Positions 1-8,461 of a stretch of 57,306 bases of DNA are shown here, in pieces; the stretch's first letter is position 1, and each line of letters opens with the position of its first letter. A program made the position numbers and the translations under genes. The notes under the pieces are model-generated. The model worked only from the letters and a program-made list of their open reading frames with translations, had not been told where the DNA came from and did no database searches. The stretch comes from Lachnospiraceae bacterium (lineage in GTDB: Bacteria > Bacillota > Clostridia > Lachnospirales > Lachnospiraceae): the NCBI GenBank assembly GCA_024694965.1, contig JAILJC010000083.1, forward strand, positions 1 through 57,306, written 5' to 3'.

Positions 1-1
1 C

Positions 2-541
2 AAGGATGCGGTCATCCTTACACACAATATAGACCAGCCCTTCGTTCAGCAGCTTGAGAGCAAGAACGAGGATGTTAAGTTCATGCGTATCGATGCCGAC
101 ATCACCGACGACTTCAAGGAAGAGGTGAGCGAGGACGACAAAAAGGCGATCGAGGAGCAGACCACCGCACTGTCCGAGCTGTTTAAGAAGGTTCTCAATA
201 AGGAAAGCCTTGAAGTTAAGGTCGAAAAGCTCAAGAACGAGGCGACATCATCCATACTTACCGTATCCGAGGAAACAAGAAGGATGCAGGATATGATGAA
301 GATGTACGCAATGAACGGCATGGGCATGGGCCCGATGAGCGACATGGGCGAAACGCTCATTCTGAATTCGGGCAACAAACTTGTTAAATATATCCTTGAG
401 AACAAGGAAGGTGACAATACGCCTACGATCGTTAAGCAGTTGTATGATCTTGCACGTATTGCCAATCATCCCCTTGCGGCAGAGGAAATGTCCGAATTCG
501 TTGCAAGAAGCAATGAGATCATGGAGATCCTTATAAAATAG
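2..541 (+). CDS. htpG: Molecular chaperone HtpG (Hsp90), C-terminal fragment
   Basis: This is the last 179 codons of an open frame that runs in from the left edge, so the N-terminal ATPase and most of the middle domain are outside the window. The visible part matches the HtpG C-terminal dimerisation region: DFKEEVSEDDKK, a segment with EATSSILTVSEETRRMQDMM, the stretch ETLILNSGNKLVKYIL, and the late LYDLARIANHPLAAEEM. HtpG is a cytosolic ATP-dependent chaperone acting as a homodimer. The MNGMGMGPM low-complexity turn before the dimerisation part is common in clostridial homologues. The gene ends at a strong intrinsic terminator, so it is transcribed separately from the penicillin-binding protein downstream. 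Identification is firm; only the fragment state limits it. Confidence 0.9.
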   Translation, partial: KDAVILTHNIDQPFVQQLESKNEDVKFMRIDADITDDFKEEVSEDDKKAIEEQTTALSELFKKVLNKESLEVKVEKLKNEATSSILTVSEETRRMQDMMKMYAMNGMGMGPMSDMGETLILNSGNKLVKYILENKEGDNTPTIVKQLYDLARIANHPLAAEEMSEFVARSNEIMEILIK

Positions 542-558
542 GGTGGAGTGATGCTTTG

Positions 559-590
559 GCCCCGCGCTTTGCGCGGGGCTTTTCTTTATT
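559..590 (+). terminator. Rho-independent terminator after htpG
   Basis: A perfect 9-bp GC-rich stem (559-567 with 571-579, loop TTT) is followed by TTTTCTTTATTT. It lies 18 bases after the htpG stop codon. Confidence 0.93.
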
Positions 591-608
591 TGAAATATTT
601 GTTATAAT
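581..608 (+). promoter_or_regulatory. Probable promoter of the penicillin-binding protein gene
   Basis: A consensus TATAAT lies at 603-608, about 38 bases before the GTG start. The matching -35 position (about 581-586, TTTCTT) is poor and overlaps the htpG terminator tail, so only the -10 is convincing. Confidence 0.5.
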
Positions 609-645
609 ATATTGATTTTGTATGCACATATAACGGAGGCGTGTT

Positions 646-3315
646 GTGAACTACGGCAGGCGAGGAACCAGAAAAAGGCGTAAGGCCATCACATCGGTAA
701 TCCCCAAGTTCGGTAACTTCTTCGGAACGTTACTGTTTAAGTTCGTTGTGCTTGCGGCAGCATGCATGATGGCAGCAGGGCTTTGTGCGGGAGTCGGCCT
801 GTTCATGGGCGTTATAGATACGGCTCCGGATGTATCAGGTATTGATGTTTCACCGGCCGGCTATTCCACGACCGTATATGATTCAAAAGGAAATAAGACA
901 GTTAAGCTCGTTGCCGAGAATTCAAACAGGATATATGTAACGATAGATAAGATCCCCGAGCATCTGCAGAATGCGTTTATAGCGATAGAGGATGAGCGTT
1001 TCAGGACCCATAACGGAATTGATATAAAAGGTATCATGCGTGCCGGCGTAAAGGCCCTGACTTCGGGTGATCTGTCACAGGGTGCTTCCACGATCACGCA
1101 GCAGCTGCTTAAGAACAACGTATTTACTTCGTGGACTTCCGAGTCGAGCAAGATCGAGAAGTTCAGGCGAAAGTTCCAGGAGCAGTACTGTGCGGTACAG
1201 CTTGAAAAGATAATGGATAAGGACAGTATCCTTGAAAATTACCTGAATACCATAAACTTGGGACAGGGAACACTGGGAGTACAGGCGGCTTCAAACCGCT
1301 ACTTCGGTAAGCCCGCATCCGAGCTTACGATATCCGAATCGGCTGTAATAGCGGCCATCACTCAGAATCCTACCAAGTGGAACCCCATATCCCATCCCGA
1401 AAACAATGCGGAACGCCGTGAGGAAGTTCTTCGTAAGATGCGGGATCAGGGTTACATAACACCGGCCGAATATGACGATGCGATAAATGATGATGTCTAT
1501 TCCAGGATCAAGATAGTGGATGAAACGGTCGAGAAGGAATCGATATATACCTACTTCGTGGATGAGCTTACGGAGCAGGTCATTACAGACCTTCAGGAAA
1601 TAAAGGGATATTCATATACTCAGGCATATAATGCGCTGTATTCCGGCGGCCTCAGCATCTTTACGACGCAGGATCCCGACATACAGAGGATATGTGATGA
1701 GGAGTTTTTGAATGAGGCGAATTTCCCGGCAAATGTCAAGTGGTATCTTAAGTATGAGCTTACATTTGAGGATGCTGACGGTGAAAGGGTTAATTTCTCA
1801 ACACAGCAGTTTGAATCTTATTTCAAACAGGACAACAAGCGCTTCAACAGTATATTCGACTCGCAGGAGGCAGCCGAGGAGAAGATAGAAGAGTACAAGG
1901 CCGCCATGCAGAAGCCGGGATATAAGTTCGTTGCCGAGAATATCTCTTTAACACCGCAGCCGCAGGCATCGGTTGTTATAATGGATCACACAACGGGTGA
2001 GGTAAAGGCTGTTGTCGGAGGCCGTGGTACCAAAGCGGCCAGCCTTACGCTTAACAGGGCAACGGATACAAAACGTCAGCCCGGATCGTGCTTTAAGGTG
2101 CTTGCCGCATATGCTCCGGCGCTTGATTCTGCAGGATTTACCCTTGCATCCACGCAGGTGGACGAACCGTTTAATTACTCCAACGGACGTCCGGTTAAGA
2201 ACTGGTACAAGGGCTACAAGGGAACCTGTACGTTAAGGCTTGGTATCGAGCAGTCACTTAATATAGTTGCGGTCAAGACACTTACGGATATCACGCCGCA
2301 GCTCGGATACGATTATCTGTTAAACTTCGGATTCACCACTTTGGTAAGCAGGAGGACCGAGGCGGACGGAAGCGTTTCATCGGATATCACCCAGGCGCTT
2401 GCACTCGGCGGTGTTACGGACGGAGTAACAAACCTGGAACTTACGGCGGCTTATGCGACTATCGCAAACAAGGGCGTTTACAACAGGCCGGCGTTCTATA
2501 CAAAGATAATAGATCATGACGGCAACGTGCTCATAGACAATACTCCGAAGAGCCGTCAGGTATTAAAGGATACTACCGCGTGGCTGCTTACTTCAGCCAT
2601 GGAGGATGTTGTAAAGAAGGGAACCGGAGCCAAGGTTAACTTCGGCAACATGGCCATTGCCGGTAAGACCGGTACCACATCGAGCAACGTTGATGTATGG
2701 TTTGCCGGTTATACGCCGTATTATACATGCGCGGCATGGTCGGGTTATGATAATAACGTCCACATGGTCGGAAACGAGACAAGTACGGCCAAGCTGTTGT
2801 GGAAGTCGATAATGGGAAGGCTGCATGAGAACCTCGAATACAAGGATTTTGTCAAGCCTGAGGGCGTTGTCACGGCGACGATATGCCGTAAGTCGGGAAA
2901 GATGGCGGTTGCCGGGCTGTGTTCGGCCGACGGCAGTGCCGTTACAGAGTTCTTTGACGAGTCAAAGCTTCCCAAGGAATCGTGTGACTGCCATGTACTT
3001 GGCAAGGTATGTGCTGTGACGGGACTAAGGGCAGCGGATACCTGCCCGTATGCTACACCGGGAATAATAGTGGTATCCCCGGACGGCAATCAGAATGCAT
3101 CACTGCCATACTGCATACACAGTTATCTAAACGGTGTACCGCTGTATGACCCCACAAATCCCGTGAACGCTGCTTATCTTGCGAACCCGGATGCAGCGGC
3201 GGCAGCAGAAGCACAGGCTAAGGAGGCACAGGCGGCGGCAGCGGCGGCAGCAGCGGCTGCGGCACAGGCGGCACCGGCGCTTCCCGCACTCGGAGGAGCT
3301 GTGCCGGGGCAGTAA
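646..3315 (+). CDS. Class A penicillin-binding protein (PBP1A type, bifunctional transglycosylase/transpeptidase)
   Basis: Polymerises lipid II glycan strands and cross-links peptides outside the membrane. An N-terminal basic stretch precedes one membrane segment (about residues 30-55). The GT51 glycosyltransferase domain shows EDERFRTHNGID, QGASTITQQLLKN and LNTINLGQGTLGVQAA. The transpeptidase domain shows the SxxK serine in PGSCFK, the SLN motif and KTGTT. Residues about 850-885 are an Ala/Gln-rich tail encoded by gcg/gca repeats, a typical disordered end. The start is GTG 646, chosen because GGAGG at 635-639 is 6 bases upstream. At 889 residues the length is normal for the family. Followed after 73 bases by dapA, another cell-wall precursor gene. 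Confidence 0.93.
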   Translation: MNYGRRGTRKRRKAITSVIPKFGNFFGTLLFKFVVLAAACMMAAGLCAGVGLFMGVIDTAPDVSGIDVSPAGYSTTVYDSKGNKTVKLVAENSNRIYVTIDKIPEHLQNAFIAIEDERFRTHNGIDIKGIMRAGVKALTSGDLSQGASTITQQLLKNNVFTSWTSESSKIEKFRRKFQEQYCAVQLEKIMDKDSILENYLNTINLGQGTLGVQAASNRYFGKPASELTISESAVIAAITQNPTKWNPISHPENNAERREEVLRKMRDQGYITPAEYDDAINDDVYSRIKIVDETVEKESIYTYFVDELTEQVITDLQEIKGYSYTQAYNALYSGGLSIFTTQDPDIQRICDEEFLNEANFPANVKWYLKYELTFEDADGERVNFSTQQFESYFKQDNKRFNSIFDSQEAAEEKIEEYKAAMQKPGYKFVAENISLTPQPQASVVIMDHTTGEVKAVVGGRGTKAASLTLNRATDTKRQPGSCFKVLAAYAPALDSAGFTLASTQVDEPFNYSNGRPVKNWYKGYKGTCTLRLGIEQSLNIVAVKTLTDITPQLGYDYLLNFGFTTLVSRRTEADGSVSSDITQALALGGVTDGVTNLELTAAYATIANKGVYNRPAFYTKIIDHDGNVLIDNTPKSRQVLKDTTAWLLTSAMEDVVKKGTGAKVNFGNMAIAGKTGTTSSNVDVWFAGYTPYYTCAAWSGYDNNVHMVGNETSTAKLLWKSIMGRLHENLEYKDFVKPEGVVTATICRKSGKMAVAGLCSADGSAVTEFFDESKLPKESCDCHVLGKVCAVTGLRAADTCPYATPGIIVVSPDGNQNASLPYCIHSYLNGVPLYDPTNPVNAAYLANPDAAAAAEAQAKEAQAAAAAAAAAAAQAAPALPALGGAVPGQ

Positions 3316-3388
3316 CAGGGCAGTTGTCGGATATACGATGATCGGATGATAAGGTAAACGGAAGTGAATTTACTTAAGGAGGTATGAC

Positions 3389-4273
3389 ATGGCTATTTTC
3401 AAGGGAGCCGGTGTTGCGATCACAACACCTTTTAAAGCAAACGGAGATGTTGATTACGATACGTTCAGGGAACAGATCGAATACCAGATAGCAAACGGAA
3501 CGGATGCGATCATTGTCTGCGGCACAACGGGTGAGGCTTCATGTCTGTCGCATGAGGAACATCTTGAATGTATCAGGTTCTGTGCCGAGGTGGTAAACAA
3601 GCGTATCCCGGTGATAGCGGGTACGGGCTCCAACTGTACCGAGACGGCGATCTATCTGTCGACCGAGGCCGAGAAGTACGGAGTTGATGCGCTTTTGGTT
3701 GTAACACCTTACTATAATAAGGCTACACAGAAGGGTCTTATCGAACACTTTACGATGGTGGCCGACAGCGTTAAGCTTCCCATCATTCTTTACAATGTTC
3801 CGAGCAGGACCGGATGCAACATCCAGCCCGAAACGGCCGCGACTTTAGCCAAAACAGTTAAGAACATAGTAGCCATTAAGGAAGCGAGCGGTAACATTTC
3901 ACAGGTTGCGAAGCTGATGCAGCTTGCTGACGGTGCGATCGACCTTTATTCGGGAAATGATGACCAGATAGTTCCGATCCTCTCGCTCGGAGGTCTGGGA
4001 GTTATATCCGTTTTGTCGAATGTGGCTCCGAAGCAGACACATGATATAGTGGCAGCATTTCATGAAGGAGATGTCAAGAAGAGCTGCGAGCTGCAACTCA
4101 AGGCACTTCCCCTTTGCAACGCTTTATTCTGCGAGGTTAATCCCATTCCAGTTAAAAAGGGCGTTCAGCTCCAGGGAAGGGACGGCGGAGTCTTAAGGAG
4201 GCCTTTAGCCGAGATGGATCCCGAAAATGCAAAGAAGCTTGAAAAAGCAATGAAAGAATACGGGGTACTGTAA
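3389..4273 (+). CDS. dapA: 4-hydroxy-tetrahydrodipicolinate synthase
   Basis: Condenses pyruvate with aspartate semialdehyde, the first committed step of the diaminopimelate/lysine branch. The 294-residue length is typical. Visible family marks are the GTTGEA phosphate/pyruvate loop, the catalytic tyrosine in LYNVPSRTG and the Schiff-base lysine in VAIKEASG. AAGGAGG sits 6 bases before the ATG. The stop codon overlaps the dapB start (TAATG), indicating translational coupling. The upstream wall-synthesis gene and downstream dapB make a peptidoglycan-precursor context. Confidence 0.96.
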   Translation: MAIFKGAGVAITTPFKANGDVDYDTFREQIEYQIANGTDAIIVCGTTGEASCLSHEEHLECIRFCAEVVNKRIPVIAGTGSNCTETAIYLSTEAEKYGVDALLVVTPYYNKATQKGLIEHFTMVADSVKLPIILYNVPSRTGCNIQPETAATLAKTVKNIVAIKEASGNISQVAKLMQLADGAIDLYSGNDDQIVPILSLGGLGVISVLSNVAPKQTHDIVAAFHEGDVKKSCELQLKALPLCNALFCEVNPIPVKKGVQLQGRDGGVLRRPLAEMDPENAKKLEKAMKEYGVL

Positions 4274-5028
4274 TGGTTGACATAATATTGCATGGCTGCA
4301 ACGGCCGTATGGGACAGATGATAACGGGGATCGTTGCCGATGATGAGAATGCAAGGATAGTTGCGGGTATTGATGTGGCCGGCGGGCAGAAGAACGATTA
4401 TCCGGTATACGAATCCATCGATGACTGCGAGATCAAGGCGGATGCAGTGATCGATTTCGGTTTTTCGGGTGCTGTGGATCACCTGCTTGACTGGTGCGTG
4501 GATAAGCAGATACCCTGCGTGGAATGTACTACGGGCTTAAGCGAGGAGCAGCTTGCACATCTTGAAGAGTGTGCGGGAAAGGTCGCCATCCTTAAGTCAG
4601 CAAATATGTCGCTTGGGATAAACGTCCTCATGAAGCTTGTTGCCGAGGCGGCCGGAGTATTTGCAGATGCCGGATTTGATATAGAGATAGTCGAGAAGCA
4701 CCACAGGACCAAGCTTGATGCACCCAGCGGAACAGCCCTTGCTCTTGCCGATTCCATAAATGAGGCTCGTGACAATGAGTACGAGTATGTTTATGACAGG
4801 AGCCAGGTGAGGCGCGTAAGAGGTAAAAAGGAGCTTGGCATATCTGCCGTGCGCGGCGGGACGATCGTCGGAGATCACGACGTTATCTTCGCCGGTCAGG
4901 ATGAGGTCATAACGTTTTCGCATCAGGCTTTTTCACGCGCGGTATTCGCAAAGGGTGCCGTCCAGGCAGCCAAATACCTTAAGGGCAAGGGTGCGGGACA
5001 TTACACGATGAAAGATGTTATAGGATAA
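4273..5028 (+). CDS. dapB: 4-hydroxy-tetrahydrodipicolinate reductase
   Basis: NAD(P)H-dependent second step of the diaminopimelate pathway. The nucleotide-binding loop GCNGRMGQMI is at the extreme N-terminus and the substrate motif EKHHRTKLDAPSGTAL is intact, with the conserved AVRGGTIVGDH further on. The 251-residue length is usual. Its ATG shares one base with the dapA stop. A short 16-base gap separates it from hisA. Confidence 0.96.
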   Translation: MVDIILHGCNGRMGQMITGIVADDENARIVAGIDVAGGQKNDYPVYESIDDCEIKADAVIDFGFSGAVDHLLDWCVDKQIPCVECTTGLSEEQLAHLEECAGKVAILKSANMSLGINVLMKLVAEAAGVFADAGFDIEIVEKHHRTKLDAPSGTALALADSINEARDNEYEYVYDRSQVRRVRGKKELGISAVRGGTIVGDHDVIFAGQDEVITFSHQAFSRAVFAKGAVQAAKYLKGKGAGHYTMKDVIG

Positions 5029-5044
5029 GGAAACGGCTGAAATT

Positions 5045-5815
5045 ATGAAATTCAGGCCATGTATTGATATACATAACGGAAAAGTTAAACAGATAGTCGG
5101 CGGCAGTCTCAGCGACAGTAATGAGGGTACCGCCGAAAACTATGTATCCGATAAAGACGCGGCTTATTATGCCGCGCTTTATGCGACTATGGGGCTTGAT
5201 GGCGGACATATCGCCATGTTAAATGCCCGTGGTACGAAGGAAGCGGAAGATACGAAGGCTCAGGCACTTAAGGCACTTTTGGCATATCCCGGCGGCATGC
5301 AGATAGGCGGCGGCATAAACGCCGAAAATGCGTCTGAATATATTGAAGCTGGGGCATCCCATGTTATAGTCACGTCTTATGTGTTCAGGGACGGACATAT
5401 CGACTGGGACGCGCTTGAACTCCTTAAAAAAAGTGTGGGAAAGGACAGGATAGTCCTTGACTTAAGCAGCAGGTTTAAGGAGGACGGTTATTACATAGTT
5501 ACCGACCGGTGGCAGAAGTTTACCGGGCACAGGCTTGAAAAGGGTATCTTTGACGATCTTTCAGGGTACTGTGACGAGTTCCTTATACACGCGGTAGATG
5601 TGGAAGGAAAAAAGGCCGGGATAGATGAAAAAATCATTGCTATTTTGGCAGGGATTCCTTATACTATTACGTACGCAGGAGGAATATCGGCTCTTGACGA
5701 TATAAGGCTTATAAAAGAGGCAGGACGGGGCAGGATAGATATCACTGTAGGCAGCGCACTTAAGCTGTTTGGCGGTGATCTTGAGATTCAGGAGGTTATT
5801 GATTGTATTCGGTAA
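5045..5815 (+). CDS. hisA: Phosphoribosylformimino-AICAR-P isomerase, eukaryotic-type HisA
   Basis: Isomerises ProFAR to PRFAR in histidine synthesis, a TIM-barrel enzyme. The opening MKFRPCIDIHNGKVKQIVGG and the internal DLSSRFKEDGYYIVTDRWQK look like the fungal/plant HIS6 branch rather than ordinary bacterial HisA (which has the DL.GG..VRL pattern). MQIGGGIN and TYAGGIS are the two phosphate-gripping loops. It stands alone, with no other his gene in the window, between dapB and a signalling gene. The downstream gene begins inside its 3' end. Identity as a HisA-family isomerase is strong; the eukaryotic-type assignment is by recognition of the sequence. Confidence 0.87.
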   Translation: MKFRPCIDIHNGKVKQIVGGSLSDSNEGTAENYVSDKDAAYYAALYATMGLDGGHIAMLNARGTKEAEDTKAQALKALLAYPGGMQIGGGINAENASEYIEAGASHVIVTSYVFRDGHIDWDALELLKKSVGKDRIVLDLSSRFKEDGYYIVTDRWQKFTGHRLEKGIFDDLSGYCDEFLIHAVDVEGKKAGIDEKIIAILAGIPYTITYAGGISALDDIRLIKEAGRGRIDITVGSALKLFGGDLEIQEVIDCIR

Positions 5816-6942
5816 TGGTTTTGGACAACAATGAAGTCGAGCTTGTGATGATCCAGAAGGCATTGGAGAAGGATTACAATGTCATCGGGATGAACAATGC
5901 CAAGCAGACTCTGGCGAGGCTTAATAAGGCAAATATCATGCCGGACCTCCTTATAATGGATCTTATGCTCCAGGGTGTAAGCGGCCTTGAAGTGCTGACG
6001 AGGCTTATGACCTCCGACAAAACAAAGGGCATAAGGGTTATCATCATATCGGGTGATAAGGATGCATCCACGGAAATAGAGGCCTACAGGATGGGTGCGG
6101 CCGACTTTGTCAAGAAGCCCATAAATGCGCAGATACTTAAAAAACGTGTCGAGATGCAGACCGAGCTTCTTGAAAACAAGAAGCAGATGGGCACCTACAT
6201 GGGCCAGCTTAAGCAGTCTATGGCATCGGCCGACCAGAATACACTTAAGCTTGAGTATTTCATCATCGGAGTTATAACCGACCTTATCAAGGTTAAGGAT
6301 ACCTATGCCGGAATGAGTTCGCTTGCCGTATCAAGGTACATGGGACTCATCCTGCGTGAAATGCTCATGTCGGGCGTCAATTACGGGATACATCCCGCTG
6401 ATTTTGAACTTATCATACTGTCTTCCCAGCTGCATGACATGGGTAAGATAGGTATTCCCGATCATATACTGCAAAAGGTAGGAAAGTATACGGATGAGGA
6501 ATTTGAGCTGATGAAGAAGCATACCGTCCTGGCGGCGGACGCTATCCAGCGTTATTCCTATCTGATACCGAACAGCAAGTTCCTTAACTTCACATACCAG
6601 ATGGCCCGTTATCATCATGAAAGGTATGACGGCGGAGGATATCCCGATCATCTGATGGGTGTCAATATCCCGATACTTGCAAGGATATTGTCGGTTGCCG
6701 ATACATATGACGCGCTTGTTTCCACAAGGTCGTACAGGCAGGCGAAGACTCACGAGCAGGCATATAATATCATTACGCAGGCGGCGGGCCTGCAGTTTGA
6801 TCCCACCGTTGTGTCGGCCTTTCAGAGGGCACATATGGATATTTACGAGATGTCAAGGCAGCTGGAAGCACTTGAGATGCAGCACAGGCAGCAGCAGGCA
6901 AGTGTTCAGTCAATGACACAGATGCCGCCTTCGGGAGCCTGA
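5803..6942 (+). CDS. Response regulator with HD-GYP-type output domain
   Basis: Residues 1-120 form a receiver domain with phosphoacceptor D53 in LLIMDLML and the K-P pair DFVKKP; the acidic pocket reads D-N-N rather than the usual D-D. A short helical linker leads to an HD-GYP domain with LHDMGKIG, HHERYDGGGYP and VADTYDALV. Such domains hydrolyse cyclic di-GMP or related dinucleotides; the GYP residues are present. The C-terminus is Gln/Met rich. The frame can start at TTG 5803 (GGAGG 7 bases upstream) or at ATG 5815, which would overlap the hisA stop as TAATG; the ribosome site favours TTG. No histidine kinase is adjacent. Confidence 0.88.
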   Translation: MYSVMVLDNNEVELVMIQKALEKDYNVIGMNNAKQTLARLNKANIMPDLLIMDLMLQGVSGLEVLTRLMTSDKTKGIRVIIISGDKDASTEIEAYRMGAADFVKKPINAQILKKRVEMQTELLENKKQMGTYMGQLKQSMASADQNTLKLEYFIIGVITDLIKVKDTYAGMSSLAVSRYMGLILREMLMSGVNYGIHPADFELIILSSQLHDMGKIGIPDHILQKVGKYTDEEFELMKKHTVLAADAIQRYSYLIPNSKFLNFTYQMARYHHERYDGGGYPDHLMGVNIPILARILSVADTYDALVSTRSYRQAKTHEQAYNIITQAAGLQFDPTVVSAFQRAHMDIYEMSRQLEALEMQHRQQQASVQSMTQMPPSGA

Positions 6943-6960
6943 CAGCTCATAAATTCTTTA

Positions 6961-6989
6961 TTTACAACATGCATCAAGTATGATATTAT
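6961..6989 (+). promoter_or_regulatory. Promoter of the cold-shock gene
   Basis: TTTACA at 6961-6966 and TATTAT at 6984-6989 are 17 bases apart. The predicted transcript has a leader of roughly 50 bases before the cold-shock ATG. Confidence 0.6.
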
Positions 6990-7045
6990 CAAACCGATGT
7001 TATGTGCATCAATCTATCAATACATTTTTATTTGGAGGTACTACA

Positions 7046-7243
7046 ATGAAGGGTACGGTAAAGTGGTTCAACAACCAGAAGGGATACGGCTTTATCTCTG
7101 ATGAGCAGGGTCAGGACGTGTTCGTTCACTATTCAGGACTTAACATGGAAGGCTTTAAGTCTCTTGACGAAGGCGCAGCTGTTGAGTTCGATGTAGTTCA
7201 GGGTGAAAAGGGACCTCAGGCAACCAACGTAACAAAGTTATAA
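7046..7243 (+). CDS. Cold-shock protein (CspA family)
   Basis: A 65-residue single OB-fold protein that binds single-stranded nucleic acid. The RNP1 motif KGYGFIS and RNP2 motif DVFVHYS are both intact, with the family opening MKGTVKWFN. The start is ATG 7046, preceded by GGAGG at 7034-7038; an upstream in-frame extension to 6980 would run through the promoter and leader and is rejected. It is monocistronic, bounded by its own promoter and a palindromic terminator. Confidence 0.96.
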   Translation: MKGTVKWFNNQKGYGFISDEQGQDVFVHYSGLNMEGFKSLDEGAAVEFDVVQGEKGPQATNVTKL

Positions 7244-7290
7244 TTTAAAATAAATTTTATTACTTTATAATTTATTACTTGTGCCTTAAA

Positions 7291-7320
7291 AGGAGATGCT
7301 TAAGCATCTCCTTTCTTTGT
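7291..7320 (+). terminator. Terminator after the cold-shock gene
   Basis: The 20-base perfect palindrome GGAGATGCTTAAGCATCTCC (7292-7311) is followed by TTTCTTTG, and preceded by A-rich bases. It may work in both directions. Confidence 0.82.
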
Positions 7321-7330
7321 GCGCGGATGC

Positions 7331-7359
7331 TTGAAAAAAGGCATGGTTTCATGTAAAAT
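7331..7359 (+). promoter_or_regulatory. Promoter of the GH25 muramidase gene
   Basis: TTGAAA (7331-7336), a 17-base spacer and TAAAAT (7354-7359). The expected transcription start, about 7365-7367, falls right at the GTG start codon, leaving no room for a ribosome site. Confidence 0.72.
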
Positions 7360-7367
7360 CATAAATT

Positions 7368-8447
7368 GTGAGAACGCTAAGTAACCGTACCAAACTATAT
7401 ATTACGCTGGGTGCGCTGGGGGCAGTGATCTTCCTTATAGGTGTCGTACTCGGCTATATGTTCGGAAGCCTCAGCCACAAAAAGGAAAAGACGGAAACCG
7501 TAGCGGAAACTGCAGTGGAAGCTCCTTCGGCGGCAACGGTCAACAAGCCGAGTGTCGTGGTTTCGGGGGATGTGGATAACAAGGTAGTAAACGTTTTTTT
7601 CCCCGAAAGGAAGCGGATACTCGGACAGATCCCGGTAAACTCATATAATACGGCTAATTTTTACTATGATGATGACGGCTTCATGGCTTACCATGATGAT
7701 GAGGGAAACACGATCTCACATCTGGGGGTCGACCTGTCCTATCATCAGGAGAATGTAAACTGGGATGAAGTAAAGGATTCGGGGATCGAGTTTGTAATGC
7801 TTCGCTGCGGATACAGGGGCTATTCCGAGGGTGCTCTTATCGAAGATGAGAAGTTCAGGGAGTATGCGAAGGCCTGCAATGACAGGGATATCCCTCTCGG
7901 CGTGTACTTTTTTACACAGGCTGTAAGCGTTGAGGAAGCAATAAGCGAGGCTGAATTTACGCTCGACCTTATAAAGGATTATAAGATAAGCTATCCGGTT
8001 GCAATAGATACCGAGTATATACCCGATAAAACGGCCCGTACGAATACGACCGAGATAGAGGATGAATTAAGGAGCAGCATGTGCTCCGCTTTTTGCGAAA
8101 GGATAAGCAGGGAAGGCTACTATCCCATGATATATGCCTCCGAGAACTGGATCCGCAGGGACCTTGAATATGAGTCTCTTCAGGCCTATGATTTCTGGGC
8201 TGCCCAGTACCTGGAGGAGAATGATTTTCTATATGATTTTACGATATGGCAATACACTCCCGACGGATACATAAAGGGAGTGGATGAAAAGGTTGATCTT
8301 GACATAAGCATGGTTGATTACGCATCCTTTGTTCCGGCGCTTAGAGAGGCTTTCCTGACGGGCGGCACTATAAGCGGAGGCGACCGGGGCACTGTGAGCG
8401 GTGACACAAATACCGATGTCCCGGCAGGCGGCGATGCGGAGCAGTAA
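7368..8447 (+). CDS. Membrane-anchored GH25 family lysozyme (muramidase)
   Basis: Hydrolyses the MurNAc-GlcNAc bond of peptidoglycan outside the cell. An N-terminal membrane anchor (about residues 11-33) is followed by a linker of about 85 residues, then a GH25 domain: HLGVDLSYHQ, NWDEVKDSG, GVYFFTQA, and the catalytic DTEY on the strand PVAIDTEYIP, ending with the WQYTPDG pattern. The C-terminus is a Gly/Thr/Asp-rich tail. The GTG start lacks any ribosome site but is needed to keep the positively charged residues before the membrane segment. A short gap separates it from the GspF-like gene. Confidence 0.88.
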   Translation: MRTLSNRTKLYITLGALGAVIFLIGVVLGYMFGSLSHKKEKTETVAETAVEAPSAATVNKPSVVVSGDVDNKVVNVFFPERKRILGQIPVNSYNTANFYYDDDGFMAYHDDEGNTISHLGVDLSYHQENVNWDEVKDSGIEFVMLRCGYRGYSEGALIEDEKFREYAKACNDRDIPLGVYFFTQAVSVEEAISEAEFTLDLIKDYKISYPVAIDTEYIPDKTARTNTTEIEDELRSSMCSAFCERISREGYYPMIYASENWIRRDLEYESLQAYDFWAAQYLEENDFLYDFTIWQYTPDGYIKGVDEKVDLDISMVDYASFVPALREAFLTGGTISGGDRGTVSGDTNTDVPAGGDAEQ

Positions 8448-8461
8448 GTGTGGACTGAAGA

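Noticed and set aside
2745-3089. Long antisense open frame within the penicillin-binding protein gene
   Set aside because: It is a shadow frame with no ribosome site, domain or independent context; the same applies to the long antisense frame at 52056-53270 in pcrA.
3198-3290. Repetitive gcg/gca-rich stretch that looks like a DNA repeat
   Set aside because: It is in frame within the penicillin-binding protein and encodes an Ala/Gln-rich disordered tail.
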